Source: Eikenella corrodens
GTDB lineage: Bacteria > Pseudomonadota > Gammaproteobacteria > Burkholderiales > Neisseriaceae
DNA: 64,000 nt
Assembly (NCBI RefSeq): GCF_003990355.1
Contig: NZ_CP034670.1
Span: 496,001-560,000, forward strand
Reading direction: 5' to 3'
Shown here in pieces: positions 44,685 through 52,404 of this stretch (position 1 is the first letter of the stretch; each line of letters opens with the position of its first letter). The notes under the pieces were generated by a model that searched no databases, was not told the DNA's origin, and worked only from the letters and a program-made list of their open reading frames with translations. A program made the position numbers and the translations under genes.

Positions 44685-46003
44685 AGCCGGCTGCGGCGGC
44701 GGATGGCCGCCCTGCGGCCGCCGCCGGAGCGGCCGGCGACAATCGCCCCCCTAGGCTAACAGGGGGGGAGCAAAAAACCCAAAGACCATTAGCGGGGGAG
44801 CAAAAAATTGACTGGGCGGCCTATCAGGAAAGCGAATACTTTAAAACCTTCGTGACCAACCAGCGCGGCAAGCTTATAGAAATCCCATTACGCAAAGGCC
44901 GTGAAGATGGCGCCCTAATCGACTATCTGACTTTCACTTTCAGAAGGGAAAGCCTGATTGAATATTTCAAGAATCGCATCATCGGCGATAACGAATACAT
45001 CGTGGTTGCCAGCGAAATGTTACAAAAAATCTTCGGCTACGGCCTGACCAAAAAAATGCCAGGCAAAGGCAAGTTTTTCTATCAAGGCTATTACCAAGTC
45101 GGCCCCGATAACGCCCCATACGGCACCCTGCATTACGGCGGCCAGCGCGATACCGTCTTAGTCGACTTGACCGGCACCGGTTGCCAAGCCGCAAAGCCCG
45201 GCTGGGAAGTCCGCCTTTATCAATTTTTGCAGGTAGCCATTAACGCCCGTATTACCCGTTGCGACGTTGCCCATGATTTTTTCAACGGCGAATACACCCC
45301 GGAACAAGGCATTTCCGATCATGCAAAAGGTTTGTATGACAACCATAACATTCGCCCAAAAATCGAACGCCGCGGCACGGCATGGATGAACGAGGACAAC
45401 ACCGGCAAAACCCTCTACATAGGACGCAAAGGCTCTTCCAAGCTGCTGCGAATTTATGAAAAAGGCAAAAAGTTTGGCGATGAAAACAGCCCGTGGGTTC
45501 GTTTCGAAGTCGAATTCAGAAAACACGATTGCCTGATACCCATAGATATTTTGCTGTATCCCGGGCAATACCTGACCGGCGCATTTCCGATTGGCGAGCA
45601 ACTCTTTACCACTCCCGCCAGCCGTATAGAAACCAAAACCCAAACTGTGAACCTTTCCTTTGACCAAAAAGAATTTCACGCAAAAAACCAGGTAGGCCGC
45701 TTCGTCCGTTTCCTAGTCGATATAGGGCTACCTGATAAAGAAATCGTCAAAAGATTGTGCGGCGAACAAAACAAATATCCGAAAGGTTTAGATCCTTCCG
45801 AATACGATTGCGAAGCCATCAAAACTTATTACCTGCATGACGAAGGCTTCAAACCATTGGATATAGACCAATTCAAAATGACCTTGGATAACTATCTTTT
45901 AGATGATGCTTATGAAGATAGATTGAGTAATGCTCATAGAGTCGCAGAAGCATTAGTAAATCAGCAAGACTACGAATACTTTTTCATTCAAGAAAGGAAT
46001 TAA
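44681..46003 (+). CDS. phage replication initiation protein (Rep_trans family)
   Basis: A 440-residue rolling-circle initiator like RstA and the Nf phage replication proteins. YIGRKGSSKLLRIYEKGKKF followed by PWVRFEVEFRKHD is the family core; RCDVAHDFFNGEYT is another conserved part. It nicks the plus strand and recruits host replication. The first 45 residues are low-complexity (Ala, Pro, Gly) and include two GEQK repeats encoded by a 14-bp DNA repeat and a run of seven G. Confidence 0.9.
   Translation: MKPAAAADGRPAAAAGAAGDNRPPRLTGGEQKTQRPLAGEQKIDWAAYQESEYFKTFVTNQRGKLIEIPLRKGREDGALIDYLTFTFRRESLIEYFKNRIIGDNEYIVVASEMLQKIFGYGLTKKMPGKGKFFYQGYYQVGPDNAPYGTLHYGGQRDTVLVDLTGTGCQAAKPGWEVRLYQFLQVAINARITRCDVAHDFFNGEYTPEQGISDHAKGLYDNHNIRPKIERRGTAWMNEDNTGKTLYIGRKGSSKLLRIYEKGKKFGDENSPWVRFEVEFRKHDCLIPIDILLYPGQYLTGAFPIGEQLFTTPASRIETKTQTVNLSFDQKEFHAKNQVGRFVRFLVDIGLPDKEIVKRLCGEQNKYPKGLDPSEYDCEAIKTYYLHDEGFKPLDIDQFKMTLDNYLLDDAYEDRLSNAHRVAEALVNQQDYEYFFIQERN
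44687..44807 (+). repeat. GC-rich palindrome and 14-bp direct repeat inside rep
   Basis: A GC-rich block (44687-44740) contains GGCGGCGG and CCGCCGCC as an inverted repeat. It is followed by GGGGGAGCAAAAAA at 44764-44777 and again at 44794-44807, 30 bp apart. A palindrome next to iterated sites is a usual form of rolling-circle origin, so the plus origin may lie here. Confidence 0.4.
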
Positions 46004-46006
46004 CAA

Positions 46007-46327
46007 ATGGATTTCAGCAAATTACAACAGCCACTTTTCGAACGCGCCATCATCATGGGCGTAACCCGTTTTAAAGGCGAAATTGACGGCAGTGAAATTG
46101 ATTCATGCACCGTTTTCCGTGCTGCTCCCTTCAATGATGCCAGCGGCAATGCAATGGGTCTTGGCCTGGCTAAAGTTCGTTTCGGCAGCAGCAGCAACTT
46201 TGACCGTTTTGCCGGTCTGACCTTCCCTTGTGAGCTGGAAATTCAGCTTGCCCGCGTAACCAACGGCAGCGGCAAAGAAACCGTCGTTATGAAAGACTTC
46301 CGACCGGTTGCCGAAGCCAAAAAATAG
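46007..46327 (+). CDS. phage ssDNA-binding protein (DUF1293-like)
   Basis: A 106-residue protein right behind rep, where filamentous phages carry their gene V analogue, which coats new single strands. MGVTRFKGEIDGSEIDSCTV and GLGLAKVRFGSSSNFDRF resemble DUF1293 proteins of Nf-like phages. It lies 3 bp after rep. Confidence 0.75.
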   Translation: MDFSKLQQPLFERAIIMGVTRFKGEIDGSEIDSCTVFRAAPFNDASGNAMGLGLAKVRFGSSSNFDRFAGLTFPCELEIQLARVTNGSGKETVVMKDFRPVAEAKK

Positions 46328-46340
46328 AAAGGCGTAAGCC

Positions 46341-46556
46341 ATGGAAGAACGCTACATCGTGCAGGATTTGGACACCTTCGAATTCCTGTACCCGGAAAGA
46401 ACGGGCGGAATAGGTTTAACGCCCTATCTCAAGTTGGCCGGGCATTTCTCAACCCGTGCCGATGCAATGGAAGCCGGAATAGACGAACTGGGTTCAGAGT
46501 TTGCCGTTTTCGCCTTCTTCGTACCGCAAGAATCGAACAAAGAAACCAAACAATAA
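46341..46556 (+). CDS. unknown phage protein, 71 aa
   Basis: A small acidic protein (MEERYIVQDLDTFEFLYPE and on), no membrane segment, no family recognised. It begins 13 bp after the ssDNA-binding gene and ends just before a terminator, so it closes the replication module. Confidence 0.7.
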   Translation: MEERYIVQDLDTFEFLYPERTGGIGLTPYLKLAGHFSTRADAMEAGIDELGSEFAVFAFFVPQESNKETKQ

Positions 46557-46576
46557 AGGGGCTTTCTGTCGTTGCC

Positions 46577-46625
46577 GGGCGGCCAGCGACATTAAACCTT
46601 TGAGAAGCCGCCCACTAATTTTTTG
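46577..46625 (+). terminator. terminator between replication and structural genes
   Basis: GGGCGGC (46577-46583) pairs with GCCGCCC (46607-46613), followed by ACTAATTTTTT. It splits the phage into two transcription blocks. Confidence 0.55.
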
Positions 46626-46634
46626 GAAGCAGGA

Positions 46635-46778
46635 ATGTTAACCGGTATTGCACACATCATCGTTCCGCTGATTAGAGAGCAGGGGTTCATTGATATGCTG
46701 ATTCAATATATGGGAGTCATATTGGGAGTAATTTTTCTTTTTTTTTGTTTTGAAGCATTAACGTTATCCGGTAAGTAA
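46635..46778 (+). CDS. 47-aa membrane protein of the phage
   Basis: A short protein with one long hydrophobic segment (MGVILGVIFLFFCFEALTL) and an N-terminal half MLTGIAHIIVPLIREQGF. AGCAGGA precedes the ATG. Size and place fit the small coat proteins at the tip of filamentous virions (pVII/pIX type), but there is no direct likeness. Confidence 0.6.
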   Translation: MLTGIAHIIVPLIREQGFIDMLIQYMGVILGVIFLFFCFEALTLSGK

Positions 46779-46823
46779 CTGAAAAATCTTTCACGATCCA
46801 TTAATTTTTCGAGAGGAGTAAAA

Positions 46824-46973
46824 ATGCCATTTTATAGTTATGAAGAATTTGAAGAAGCCGTTGGAGAAATCGACGATGATGAAATGGTAGATGATTTCCA
46901 TACTTGGGAAGAGCTTCAGGAAGAGTATCCGGATGGCGTATTTGACGAAGATGCCGAATTTATCCCGTTCTGA
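46824..46973 (+). CDS. 49-aa acidic phage protein
   Basis: A soluble, very acidic peptide (MPFYSYEEFEEAVGEIDDDE and on), about 40 percent Asp and Glu. A strong GAGAGGAG precedes the ATG by 6 nt. No family recognised; the charge suggests a DNA mimic or a partner of a basic protein. Confidence 0.6.
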   Translation: MPFYSYEEFEEAVGEIDDDEMVDDFHTWEELQEEYPDGVFDEDAEFIPF

Positions 46974-46986
46974 TTGTTTTTAAGAA

Positions 46987-47012
46987 ATTAACGCTATCCG
47001 GGCGGCGTTAAT
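46987..47012 (+). promoter_or_regulatory. hairpin before the coat protein gene
   Basis: ATTAACGC pairs with GCGTTAAT around a 10-nt loop. The left arm plus TATCCGG repeats an earlier ATTAACGTTATCCGG near 46758. Its place, 45 bp before the most highly made phage protein, suggests mRNA processing or control. Confidence 0.4.
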
Positions 47013-47056
47013 CAAGTAAATGCCCGATTTGAAAACTTGTTTTAAAGGAAAACATC

Positions 47057-47272
47057 ATGTTGAAACTGAAACATAAAGCTACGGCCTTGGCCGTTATGGC
47101 CTCCGCCTTCATCGCTACTAACGCTTCCGCAGGCGCGGTAGCTGACGCAGTAACCGCCGCTACCGGCGATTTCAAAACCGACTTGGCTTCAGTTGGCGGT
47201 ATTGCCGTAGGTCTCGGCCTGATCGGTATCGCCTTCATCGCCGGTATCCGTTTGATTAAACGCGCGGTCTAA
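47057..47272 (+). CDS. major coat protein, pVIII-like
   Basis: A 71-residue precursor. A signal peptide (MLKLKHKATALAVMASAF to NASA) is cut before GAVADAVTAATGDF, leaving about 46 residues: an acidic amphipathic start, a hydrophobic middle (IAVGLGLIGIAFIAGI) and a basic end (RLIKRAV) to bind DNA. This is the layout of all pVIII proteins. AAAGGAAAAC precedes the ATG. Confidence 0.9.
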   Translation: MLKLKHKATALAVMASAFIATNASAGAVADAVTAATGDFKTDLASVGGIAVGLGLIGIAFIAGIRLIKRAV

Positions 47273-47290
47273 AGAGTAAGGGCGGGCATC

Positions 47291-47596
47291 ATGGAAGGCT
47301 ATTTGGCAGGAGGTCAATGCTTCGGCTCTGTGCAGGAAGCGTCCGATTACAAAATGTCTCAAGTGGTGCCTGCCATTACCGCAGATGGGAGCCTAAAAAC
47401 TCCCGTCTATCAAAACGGCAAGTGGTATTACGGTTCGCAGGAAGTCAAGCTGACTTTTCCGCCGTGCGATCCAGCCGCCTACGTTACAGATGGCGTCCTA
47501 ATCGCTTCAGTCGCCATATCAGTTGCCGCTTTCGCCTTCGTTATACGTTGGACAATCCGCGTATTCCAACAAGCCAATGAAAATCCCGAAAAATGA
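47291..47596 (+). CDS. phage membrane protein, 101 aa
   Basis: A protein with a soluble N-terminal part (two Cys: GGQCFGS, PPCDP) and one membrane segment near the end (GVLIASVAISVAAFAFVIRWTI). It resembles small minor coat or assembly proteins of Nf-like phages by place only. It overlaps the next gene (ATGA). Confidence 0.7.
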   Translation: MEGYLAGGQCFGSVQEASDYKMSQVVPAITADGSLKTPVYQNGKWYYGSQEVKLTFPPCDPAAYVTDGVLIASVAISVAAFAFVIRWTIRVFQQANENPEK

Positions 47597-48324
47597 GCGA
47601 TCCGAACAAAATTCAGCCGCCTAAGAAGGGTATTGAAATGGTTAAAGGCGGGGGCTATCCCGCTAAAGCCGTTTCTACCAGCGTTCAGCAGCATACCGCG
47701 CCCATTCAAACCGATATGTATTTGATCGGAGCCGAAGCGGTTAAATGGGCATTGATTGGGCTGGCTTTTTATGCTGCTTTCCGTTTGTTTAGAAGCGCCA
47801 TCATGGATGCCTTGGGCTTTAGAAAAAGCCGGAAGGAAGCCAAAGAAGCGGAAGCGTTGAATGAAAACGGATTGGAAAACTTGGATCAAGATCCAATGAG
47901 TGAAGAAGAACAAGAAACATATATTCCAAGTAGTGACCCATTAACTGAATTTGAAGGTTTGGACGGAGAAGAACCGCCGGACAATATGCCGGACAGTCCC
48001 GAAGAAGATCCGGGTTTGCAATACGATTTAGAAAATGAGCGGTGGGAAATTAATGCCAGTGCCGCTTTGCAAGAAGGTCATGAATATGGTTCGGATGAGT
48101 TTTATAGCCGTATTGCGGAATTAGAGGAAATGGATAGGTTGGTTGAAGAGTATGAACCTTCTGAATCTGACGATGAGCCGCCGGAATCCGATATGTCGTT
48201 AGATGATGAAGCTTTGGAAATAGCGGTTGCGGAATCAGATGACTGGGAAAAAGAGGCTAACTCCGGTGCGTTGGATGAGCGTGTGGAACGAATAAAACAG
48301 GAATTGCAACAGGAAAATCAATAA
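47593..48324 (+). CDS. phage protein with membrane segment and long acidic tail
   Basis: A 243-residue protein: a short basic start, a membrane segment around residues 45-65 (AEAVKWALIGLAFYAAFRLF), then 170 residues very rich in Glu and Asp (EEEQETYIPSSDPLTEFEGL, PSESDDEPPESDMSLDDEA). No family recognised. The acidic tail probably lies in the cytoplasm and could hold the basic coat tails or Zot during assembly; this is a guess. Confidence 0.7.
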   Translation: MSDPNKIQPPKKGIEMVKGGGYPAKAVSTSVQQHTAPIQTDMYLIGAEAVKWALIGLAFYAAFRLFRSAIMDALGFRKSRKEAKEAEALNENGLENLDQDPMSEEEQETYIPSSDPLTEFEGLDGEEPPDNMPDSPEEDPGLQYDLENERWEINASAALQEGHEYGSDEFYSRIAELEEMDRLVEEYEPSESDDEPPESDMSLDDEALEIAVAESDDWEKEANSGALDERVERIKQELQQENQ

Positions 48325-48392
48325 TGCCACCTGAAATCTACTTTCTGGCCGGTTTTGCCGTAGTTATTCCAGCAGTCATCATGTTTTTATAA
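48324..48392 (+). CDS. 22-aa hydrophobic peptide
   Basis: The ATG overlaps the stop of the acidic protein gene (TAATG). The peptide, MPPEIYFLAGFAVVIPAV and then IMFL, is one membrane helix. It is shorter than pVII/pIX of coliphages but of the same kind. It is supported only by coupling and composition. Confidence 0.45.
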   Translation: MPPEIYFLAGFAVVIPAVIMFL

Positions 48393-48429
48393 AACTGCGG
48401 CCAATGTTTAAACTCAAAGGTAAACAACA

Positions 48430-49557
48430 ATGATTTCACTGATTACGGGTCTGCCCGGCATGGGCAAAACCTCCCTAATGGTCTATATGCTGCTCAATCG
48501 CAAAGATTTGCAGAATAGGCCGGTTTATGTTGACGGCATTCCGGAGCTACAAGTCAAACATGAAGAAGTACCCGAAGGCGAAAGCATGGAAACATGGCAT
48601 AAATGGGCGCCGGATGGCTCAATCCTCGTTATTGACGAAGCCCAAAGGGTCTTTCGTCCACGCCCCGCGGGGGCGAAAGTACCCGACTATGTTCAGGCTC
48701 TTGAAACGCATCGCCATAAGGGCATTGATATCTTTGTGCTCACGCAACATCCGCGGTTGATTGACGTCCACCTTAGAAGTTTGATTGGTGAGCACCGCAA
48801 CATCAGCCGCACCATGCTCGGCCTGCGCCGTGTCTCTTACTGGCAGCGTTGCGCCAATCCCGAAGCCAGGGCAGACGTGGCCGAAGCCAAAAATAGCATA
48901 TTCATGCCGAAAAAAAGCGTGTTCGGTATGTACAAATCCGCCAGCGAACACACCAAGCTTAAAGGCTCGGTCAGCGCGTGGATTTACACCATCCCCGTTG
49001 TGATCGTCATAGTCGGCTATCTTATGTCTTACGTTTGGGCAAGCTATCAACGCAAAATCCATCCTGAACAAGCCCAGCCGCAGCAGGTACAACCTTATCA
49101 ACAGCAGCCGCAAAACTACCAGCAGCAGGCAGGCGGCCAGTATCCAGCAGCAGGCAGCTATGCCGAACAAACGGCCACCGTACAACAGCCGCCCGATAAC
49201 AACCTGAAGCCTGAAGATTGGCAACCTGCCATAGACGGCCAGCCGTGGACGGCTCCTATTTACAACGGCCATAACCGCAATATCCAAACCATGCCCTACC
49301 CTGTTGCCTGCGTGCAAACTGATACAAGCTGCACCTGTTACACCGAACAGGCCACGCCTTTGGAACTGCCTGCCAAGCAATGTCAAAACTACGTGAAGAA
49401 CGGCATATACAACCCCTATAAGGCGCGGCAGGAAACCGCCGACAACGTACCGCAGGGCAGTTACGGCGGCGGCAGCGGGGCAAGTGTGCTGACTTTGGAC
49501 AGTCCGGCTAAATCCACCATGGCACATGCGGAAACTAGGGGGACTATGGGGCAGTAA
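48430..49557 (+). CDS. zot: Zot-family assembly ATPase (pI-like)
   Basis: A 375-residue protein of the zonular occludens toxin family, the inner-membrane motor for virion extrusion. Walker A is GLPGMGKTS at residues 7-15 and Walker B is SILVIDEAQRVF near 70; HRHKGIDIFVLTQHPRLID is a family motif. One membrane segment (WIYTIPVVIVIVGYLMSYVW) near residue 190 is followed by a Gln- and Pro-rich linker and a periplasmic end with four Cys. Here it lies upstream of the adsorption and DUF2523 genes, unlike the usual order. Confidence 0.93.
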   Translation: MISLITGLPGMGKTSLMVYMLLNRKDLQNRPVYVDGIPELQVKHEEVPEGESMETWHKWAPDGSILVIDEAQRVFRPRPAGAKVPDYVQALETHRHKGIDIFVLTQHPRLIDVHLRSLIGEHRNISRTMLGLRRVSYWQRCANPEARADVAEAKNSIFMPKKSVFGMYKSASEHTKLKGSVSAWIYTIPVVIVIVGYLMSYVWASYQRKIHPEQAQPQQVQPYQQQPQNYQQQAGGQYPAAGSYAEQTATVQQPPDNNLKPEDWQPAIDGQPWTAPIYNGHNRNIQTMPYPVACVQTDTSCTCYTEQATPLELPAKQCQNYVKNGIYNPYKARQETADNVPQGSYGGGSGASVLTLDSPAKSTMAHAETRGTMGQ

Positions 49558-49583
49558 GGCTGCCTGAAATTTAAGGATGAATT

Positions 49584-49844
49584 ATGGCTATCTACATCAT
49601 ATCTGATGACCTACCCAAACCCGACAAATGGCATGGCGTGCATTATCTTAATTGTCTGCATCAACTGAACCATAACTCTGAAATTGAGTATCAGATGTTT
49701 TGCAACGTATTGAAAAAAATGTCTGACGGCAGGTTGAAAATCGAAGTGTTCGGCTATCGTTACTTTATTCGGAAGGACTCGATAAACAGGAGCTACATAC
49801 GCTATGTCGATGCAGACAGGGTAACTTGCCGCAGGCGGGGCTAG
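49584..49844 (+). CDS. unknown phage protein, 86 aa
   Basis: A soluble, mildly basic protein (MAIYIISDDLPKPDKWHGVH and on), no family recognised. AAGGATGA precedes the ATG. A DUS of the AGGCTGCCTGAA kind lies between zot and this gene. Confidence 0.65.
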   Translation: MAIYIISDDLPKPDKWHGVHYLNCLHQLNHNSEIEYQMFCNVLKKMSDGRLKIEVFGYRYFIRKDSINRSYIRYVDADRVTCRRRG

Positions 49845-49852
49845 ATTAGATG

Positions 49853-49890
49853 CCTGACGGAATTGACTGCTTGCAGTCGATTTCGGCAGG
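49853..49890. other. long imperfect hairpin, possible phage origin or packaging site
   Basis: CCTGACGGAATTGACTGC pairs with GCAGTCGATTTCGGCAGG over 18 positions (15 matched) with a 2-nt loop. It lies in the only longer gene-free stretch among the structural genes (49845-50019), which also holds a host-type DUS near 49936. Filamentous phages keep origins and packaging signals as such hairpins. Confidence 0.45.
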
Positions 49891-50019
49891 TATCCGCCAA
49901 GCGATAGCGCGGCAGGGGTGCTACAAACGGCATGAGGCTACCTGAAAAGGTAGCCAAACCTGCCCGGATTGGTTAAGCTGGCCTTTCGTTTATTTTATGA
50001 ATGAAAGGTTGTTGCAAAC

Positions 50020-50175
50020 ATGATTTGGGCTTTATTGATTTTATTAGCTCTTTCTTATATTGCCAGCGGTAAGAAAATGACAAGCGGTTTTGGTGATAAG
50101 CTTGCTTGGGTCTTGTTGGTTCTGTTCTTGGCGGCTTTAGCCTATGGTTTTTATATGGCTAATTATGCGGAATAA
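50020..50175 (+). CDS. 51-aa phage protein with two membrane segments
   Basis: MIWALLILLALSYIASGKKM, a short loop with a basic patch, then LAWVLLVLFLAALAYGFYM. GAAAGGTTG lies upstream. No family recognised; a minor coat or assembly role is possible from size and place. Confidence 0.6.
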   Translation: MIWALLILLALSYIASGKKMTSGFGDKLAWVLLVLFLAALAYGFYMANYAE

Positions 50176-50186
50176 GGGGGCTTTAA

Positions 50187-50459
50187 ATGGATTGGAATCA
50201 ATGTTTTTTGATGCAGCCTGATGGCGGTAGTTATGCAACGAATTTTAATAATTATCTGACTTTTGTTGTGAATGGGTATAACAGTTTGGTACCGGATGGA
50301 CAGCCAGATTTTTTTAAACCGGTATATTTGGGCGTAATGATGAGTCCGGCGCAGTTGGCTGTATTGCGCGCTAACCGGCATTTATTTGATGAGAGTTTTA
50401 ATGATGCTTTGGAACGGTTACAAAAGAGCTATGACAGGCTTCAAGTGGAGGTGGGTTAG
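50187..50459 (+). CDS. unknown phage protein, 90 aa
   Basis: A soluble protein (MDWNQCFLMQPDGGSYATNF and on) with a helical C-terminal part. AAGGGGGC precedes the ATG. Its end overlaps the start of the next gene by 29 bp. No family recognised. Confidence 0.65.
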   Translation: MDWNQCFLMQPDGGSYATNFNNYLTFVVNGYNSLVPDGQPDFFKPVYLGVMMSPAQLAVLRANRHLFDESFNDALERLQKSYDRLQVEVG

Positions 50460-50745
50460 TTTATTTTCTCTGCTGAGTGTAGCGGTGCAGGTATGGGCAG
50501 ATGTACCAGCTTATCCGCCGCAGAATGTACCTTCAATCCAGCGTTTGGCTGCTGCGCCGAATGGGCAATTAATGACAGGCTATAGCTCTGTTAATGGTAA
50601 TTGGTCTTATGATATGAATTCTGGTGTAGCTAAGGTTGATAGGTTTCGGAATGTCAATCGCGGTGCAGGTGGCCTAGTCGGCACCAAAACCAACCCCGTC
50701 AACCTGACCGACAACTACGGCAACGTCGCCCGCGGCCAGATCTAA
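50431..50745 (+). CDS. TspB-like adsorption protein, N-terminal piece
   Basis: A 104-residue secreted piece: signal peptide WVSLFSLLSVAVQVWA, cut before DVPAYPPQ, then a Gly- and Asn-rich part. It ends at TAA 50743-50745. The next gene continues in the same frame after four codons (ACA CAA ACC GCC) and lacks a signal peptide and a ribosome site. The two are therefore best read as one TspB/pIII-like gene split by one stop. Confidence 0.7.
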   Translation: MTGFKWRWVSLFSLLSVAVQVWADVPAYPPQNVPSIQRLAAAPNGQLMTGYSSVNGNWSYDMNSGVAKVDRFRNVNRGAGGLVGTKTNPVNLTDNYGNVARGQI

Positions 50746-50757
50746 ACACAAACCGCC

Positions 50758-52038
50758 ATGCCTGCTAACTCTAGAATAGCTCAAGGTCTCGGCTCTATTT
50801 ATGTCCTGCAAATTGCCAACCAACATCTAACCAACCTCAAAGCCCAAGGCGTGTCTGAAATGTACAGCCGCGGCTTCGAAGAAGGAGACTGGGGGCAGGT
50901 TGCCAACGCCACCGCCAAGCTGTTTGACTGGACAGGCTTCGGCAGTAACGTAGCAGACAGCCTTTACGGCAATGCAGATATTCAGCAGTTAAATCAACAA
51001 TTGCAACAGCAGGCTTTGGCACAGGCACAACAGCAGTTTCAAAACTATCAGGCAGTACAGCAACCACAGCGTATAGACCCTAATCAATATGCACAGTATA
51101 ACGTCGTTAAGTTTTTTCAAGACAACCCTGTTAATGTGGATAGAAGCAGTTATGAAATAGTCGTTAAAACAACCCGTAAGGCAACTTATGAAGATGGTTG
51201 GTATGACATGTACGACCATGGGCAAACATTTACGCACAATATAAATAGTACAAATGACACTTTTACCTACACCTTCCCGCCGGGCAATAGATTCGTGATG
51301 TTCGTCGTTCGTCCGGCCACCGCCCAAGACATCCGAAATTACAACCTATCCAATGCTCCCCAGTTGTCCGAAATAGTGCCCAAAGAAGCGGAAGTAGCCC
51401 GCCTGCTCGAACAGATCCTGAACGACAACAACCGTAATCACACAGAATTAATTAATGCCCTTTGGGGCGCCGGTGTGATTGGCCCCGGCAATACTCAAAG
51501 CATGGTAACCGGCACACCCGGCGACAACACATTTTTAACCGAACCCTATACCCCGGCCGGCTCCAATCAAGCCCAACAAACCCAGTTTGTAGTTAATAAA
51601 GACGGCACCGTAACGCAAACCATCGTCCAGCGGCCTGATTTGGCCGCCAACACGAGCCAAGCACCGACCAGGGCAGAAGTCGGGCAAAGTCAGCAGCAGG
51701 CGCAGGACACGCGACAAGCGAAAGAAAACAGTACTGCAGAAAAGCCCGATATTTGCGCGCAAAACCCGAATAGCTTGATGTGTGCGCCCATGGGCAATAT
51801 CGATTATCAGGACCTAGTATTGCCACAGCAAAACATCAATATCGCCCTATCCCCGCTGCATATCTTTAATACAGATGCAGCCTGTCCCGCTCCTACTACG
51901 TTTAGCATAGCGGGTACACAGCAAAGAATGAGTTATGAACCAATGTGTGATACTGCCCGCAAAGCACGCCCTTTTATTATTATGATGGCGATGACCGCCG
52001 CATTTTTGATGGTATTCAGTGCCCTTAATCGCCGTTAG
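50758..52038 (+). CDS. TspB-like adsorption protein, C-terminal piece
   Basis: A 426-residue protein. The C-terminal part has the pattern of Neisseria TspB and related phage proteins: CAQNPNSLMCA, then CPAPTTFSIAG, then YEPMCDTARKARPFII and one membrane anchor (MMAMTAAFLMVFSAL). This protein should cap the virion and bind the host pilus or surface. The N-terminal part has a Gln-rich stretch near residues 77-105. There is no signal peptide; it lies on the preceding piece, in frame. Confidence 0.75.
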   Translation: MPANSRIAQGLGSIYVLQIANQHLTNLKAQGVSEMYSRGFEEGDWGQVANATAKLFDWTGFGSNVADSLYGNADIQQLNQQLQQQALAQAQQQFQNYQAVQQPQRIDPNQYAQYNVVKFFQDNPVNVDRSSYEIVVKTTRKATYEDGWYDMYDHGQTFTHNINSTNDTFTYTFPPGNRFVMFVVRPATAQDIRNYNLSNAPQLSEIVPKEAEVARLLEQILNDNNRNHTELINALWGAGVIGPGNTQSMVTGTPGDNTFLTEPYTPAGSNQAQQTQFVVNKDGTVTQTIVQRPDLAANTSQAPTRAEVGQSQQQAQDTRQAKENSTAEKPDICAQNPNSLMCAPMGNIDYQDLVLPQQNINIALSPLHIFNTDAACPAPTTFSIAGTQQRMSYEPMCDTARKARPFIIMMAMTAAFLMVFSALNRR

Positions 52039-52067
52039 GCAGCCTGAAAAACTTGAAAGGAAGGAAT

Positions 52068-52355
52068 ATGGGCAAAACCCTAGCCGGTATGTTTACCGCA
52101 GTTTTGACTACCCTAGCAGGCAAAATCATCATGGCATTAGGCATTTCCGCTATTTCTTACACCGGCCTAAACCTGCTGCAAACCCAAATGATTAACGCCC
52201 TAACCGGCCAGCTCTCTGCTGCCCCGCTCTCCGCCGTCCAGATTATGTATATAGGCGGTCTAGGGGTGGCCCTAAACTGGATACTGGGTGCAGTAGCCTT
52301 TCTCGTTTCCTTCAATTCGGTAGCCAAGCTCGGCAGCATCTTTCGACAGAAGTAA
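52068..52355 (+). CDS. DUF2523-family minor coat protein (pVI-like)
   Basis: A 95-residue protein with three hydrophobic segments (MFTAVLTTLAGKIIMALGIS, PLSAVQIMYIGGLGVALNWI, VAFLVSFNSVAKLGSIF). DUF2523 proteins sit after the adsorption gene in Nf-like phages and are thought to be pVI analogues. AAGGAAGGA precedes the ATG. An AGGCAGCCTGAA DUS, the Kingella dialect, lies just upstream at about 52036. Confidence 0.85.
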   Translation: MGKTLAGMFTAVLTTLAGKIIMALGISAISYTGLNLLQTQMINALTGQLSAAPLSAVQIMYIGGLGVALNWILGAVAFLVSFNSVAKLGSIFRQK

Positions 52356-52404
52356 CACAGGATAGAATAGACAATCTAACTGGTTCAAAACTTGCTTAAA
52401 GCAT

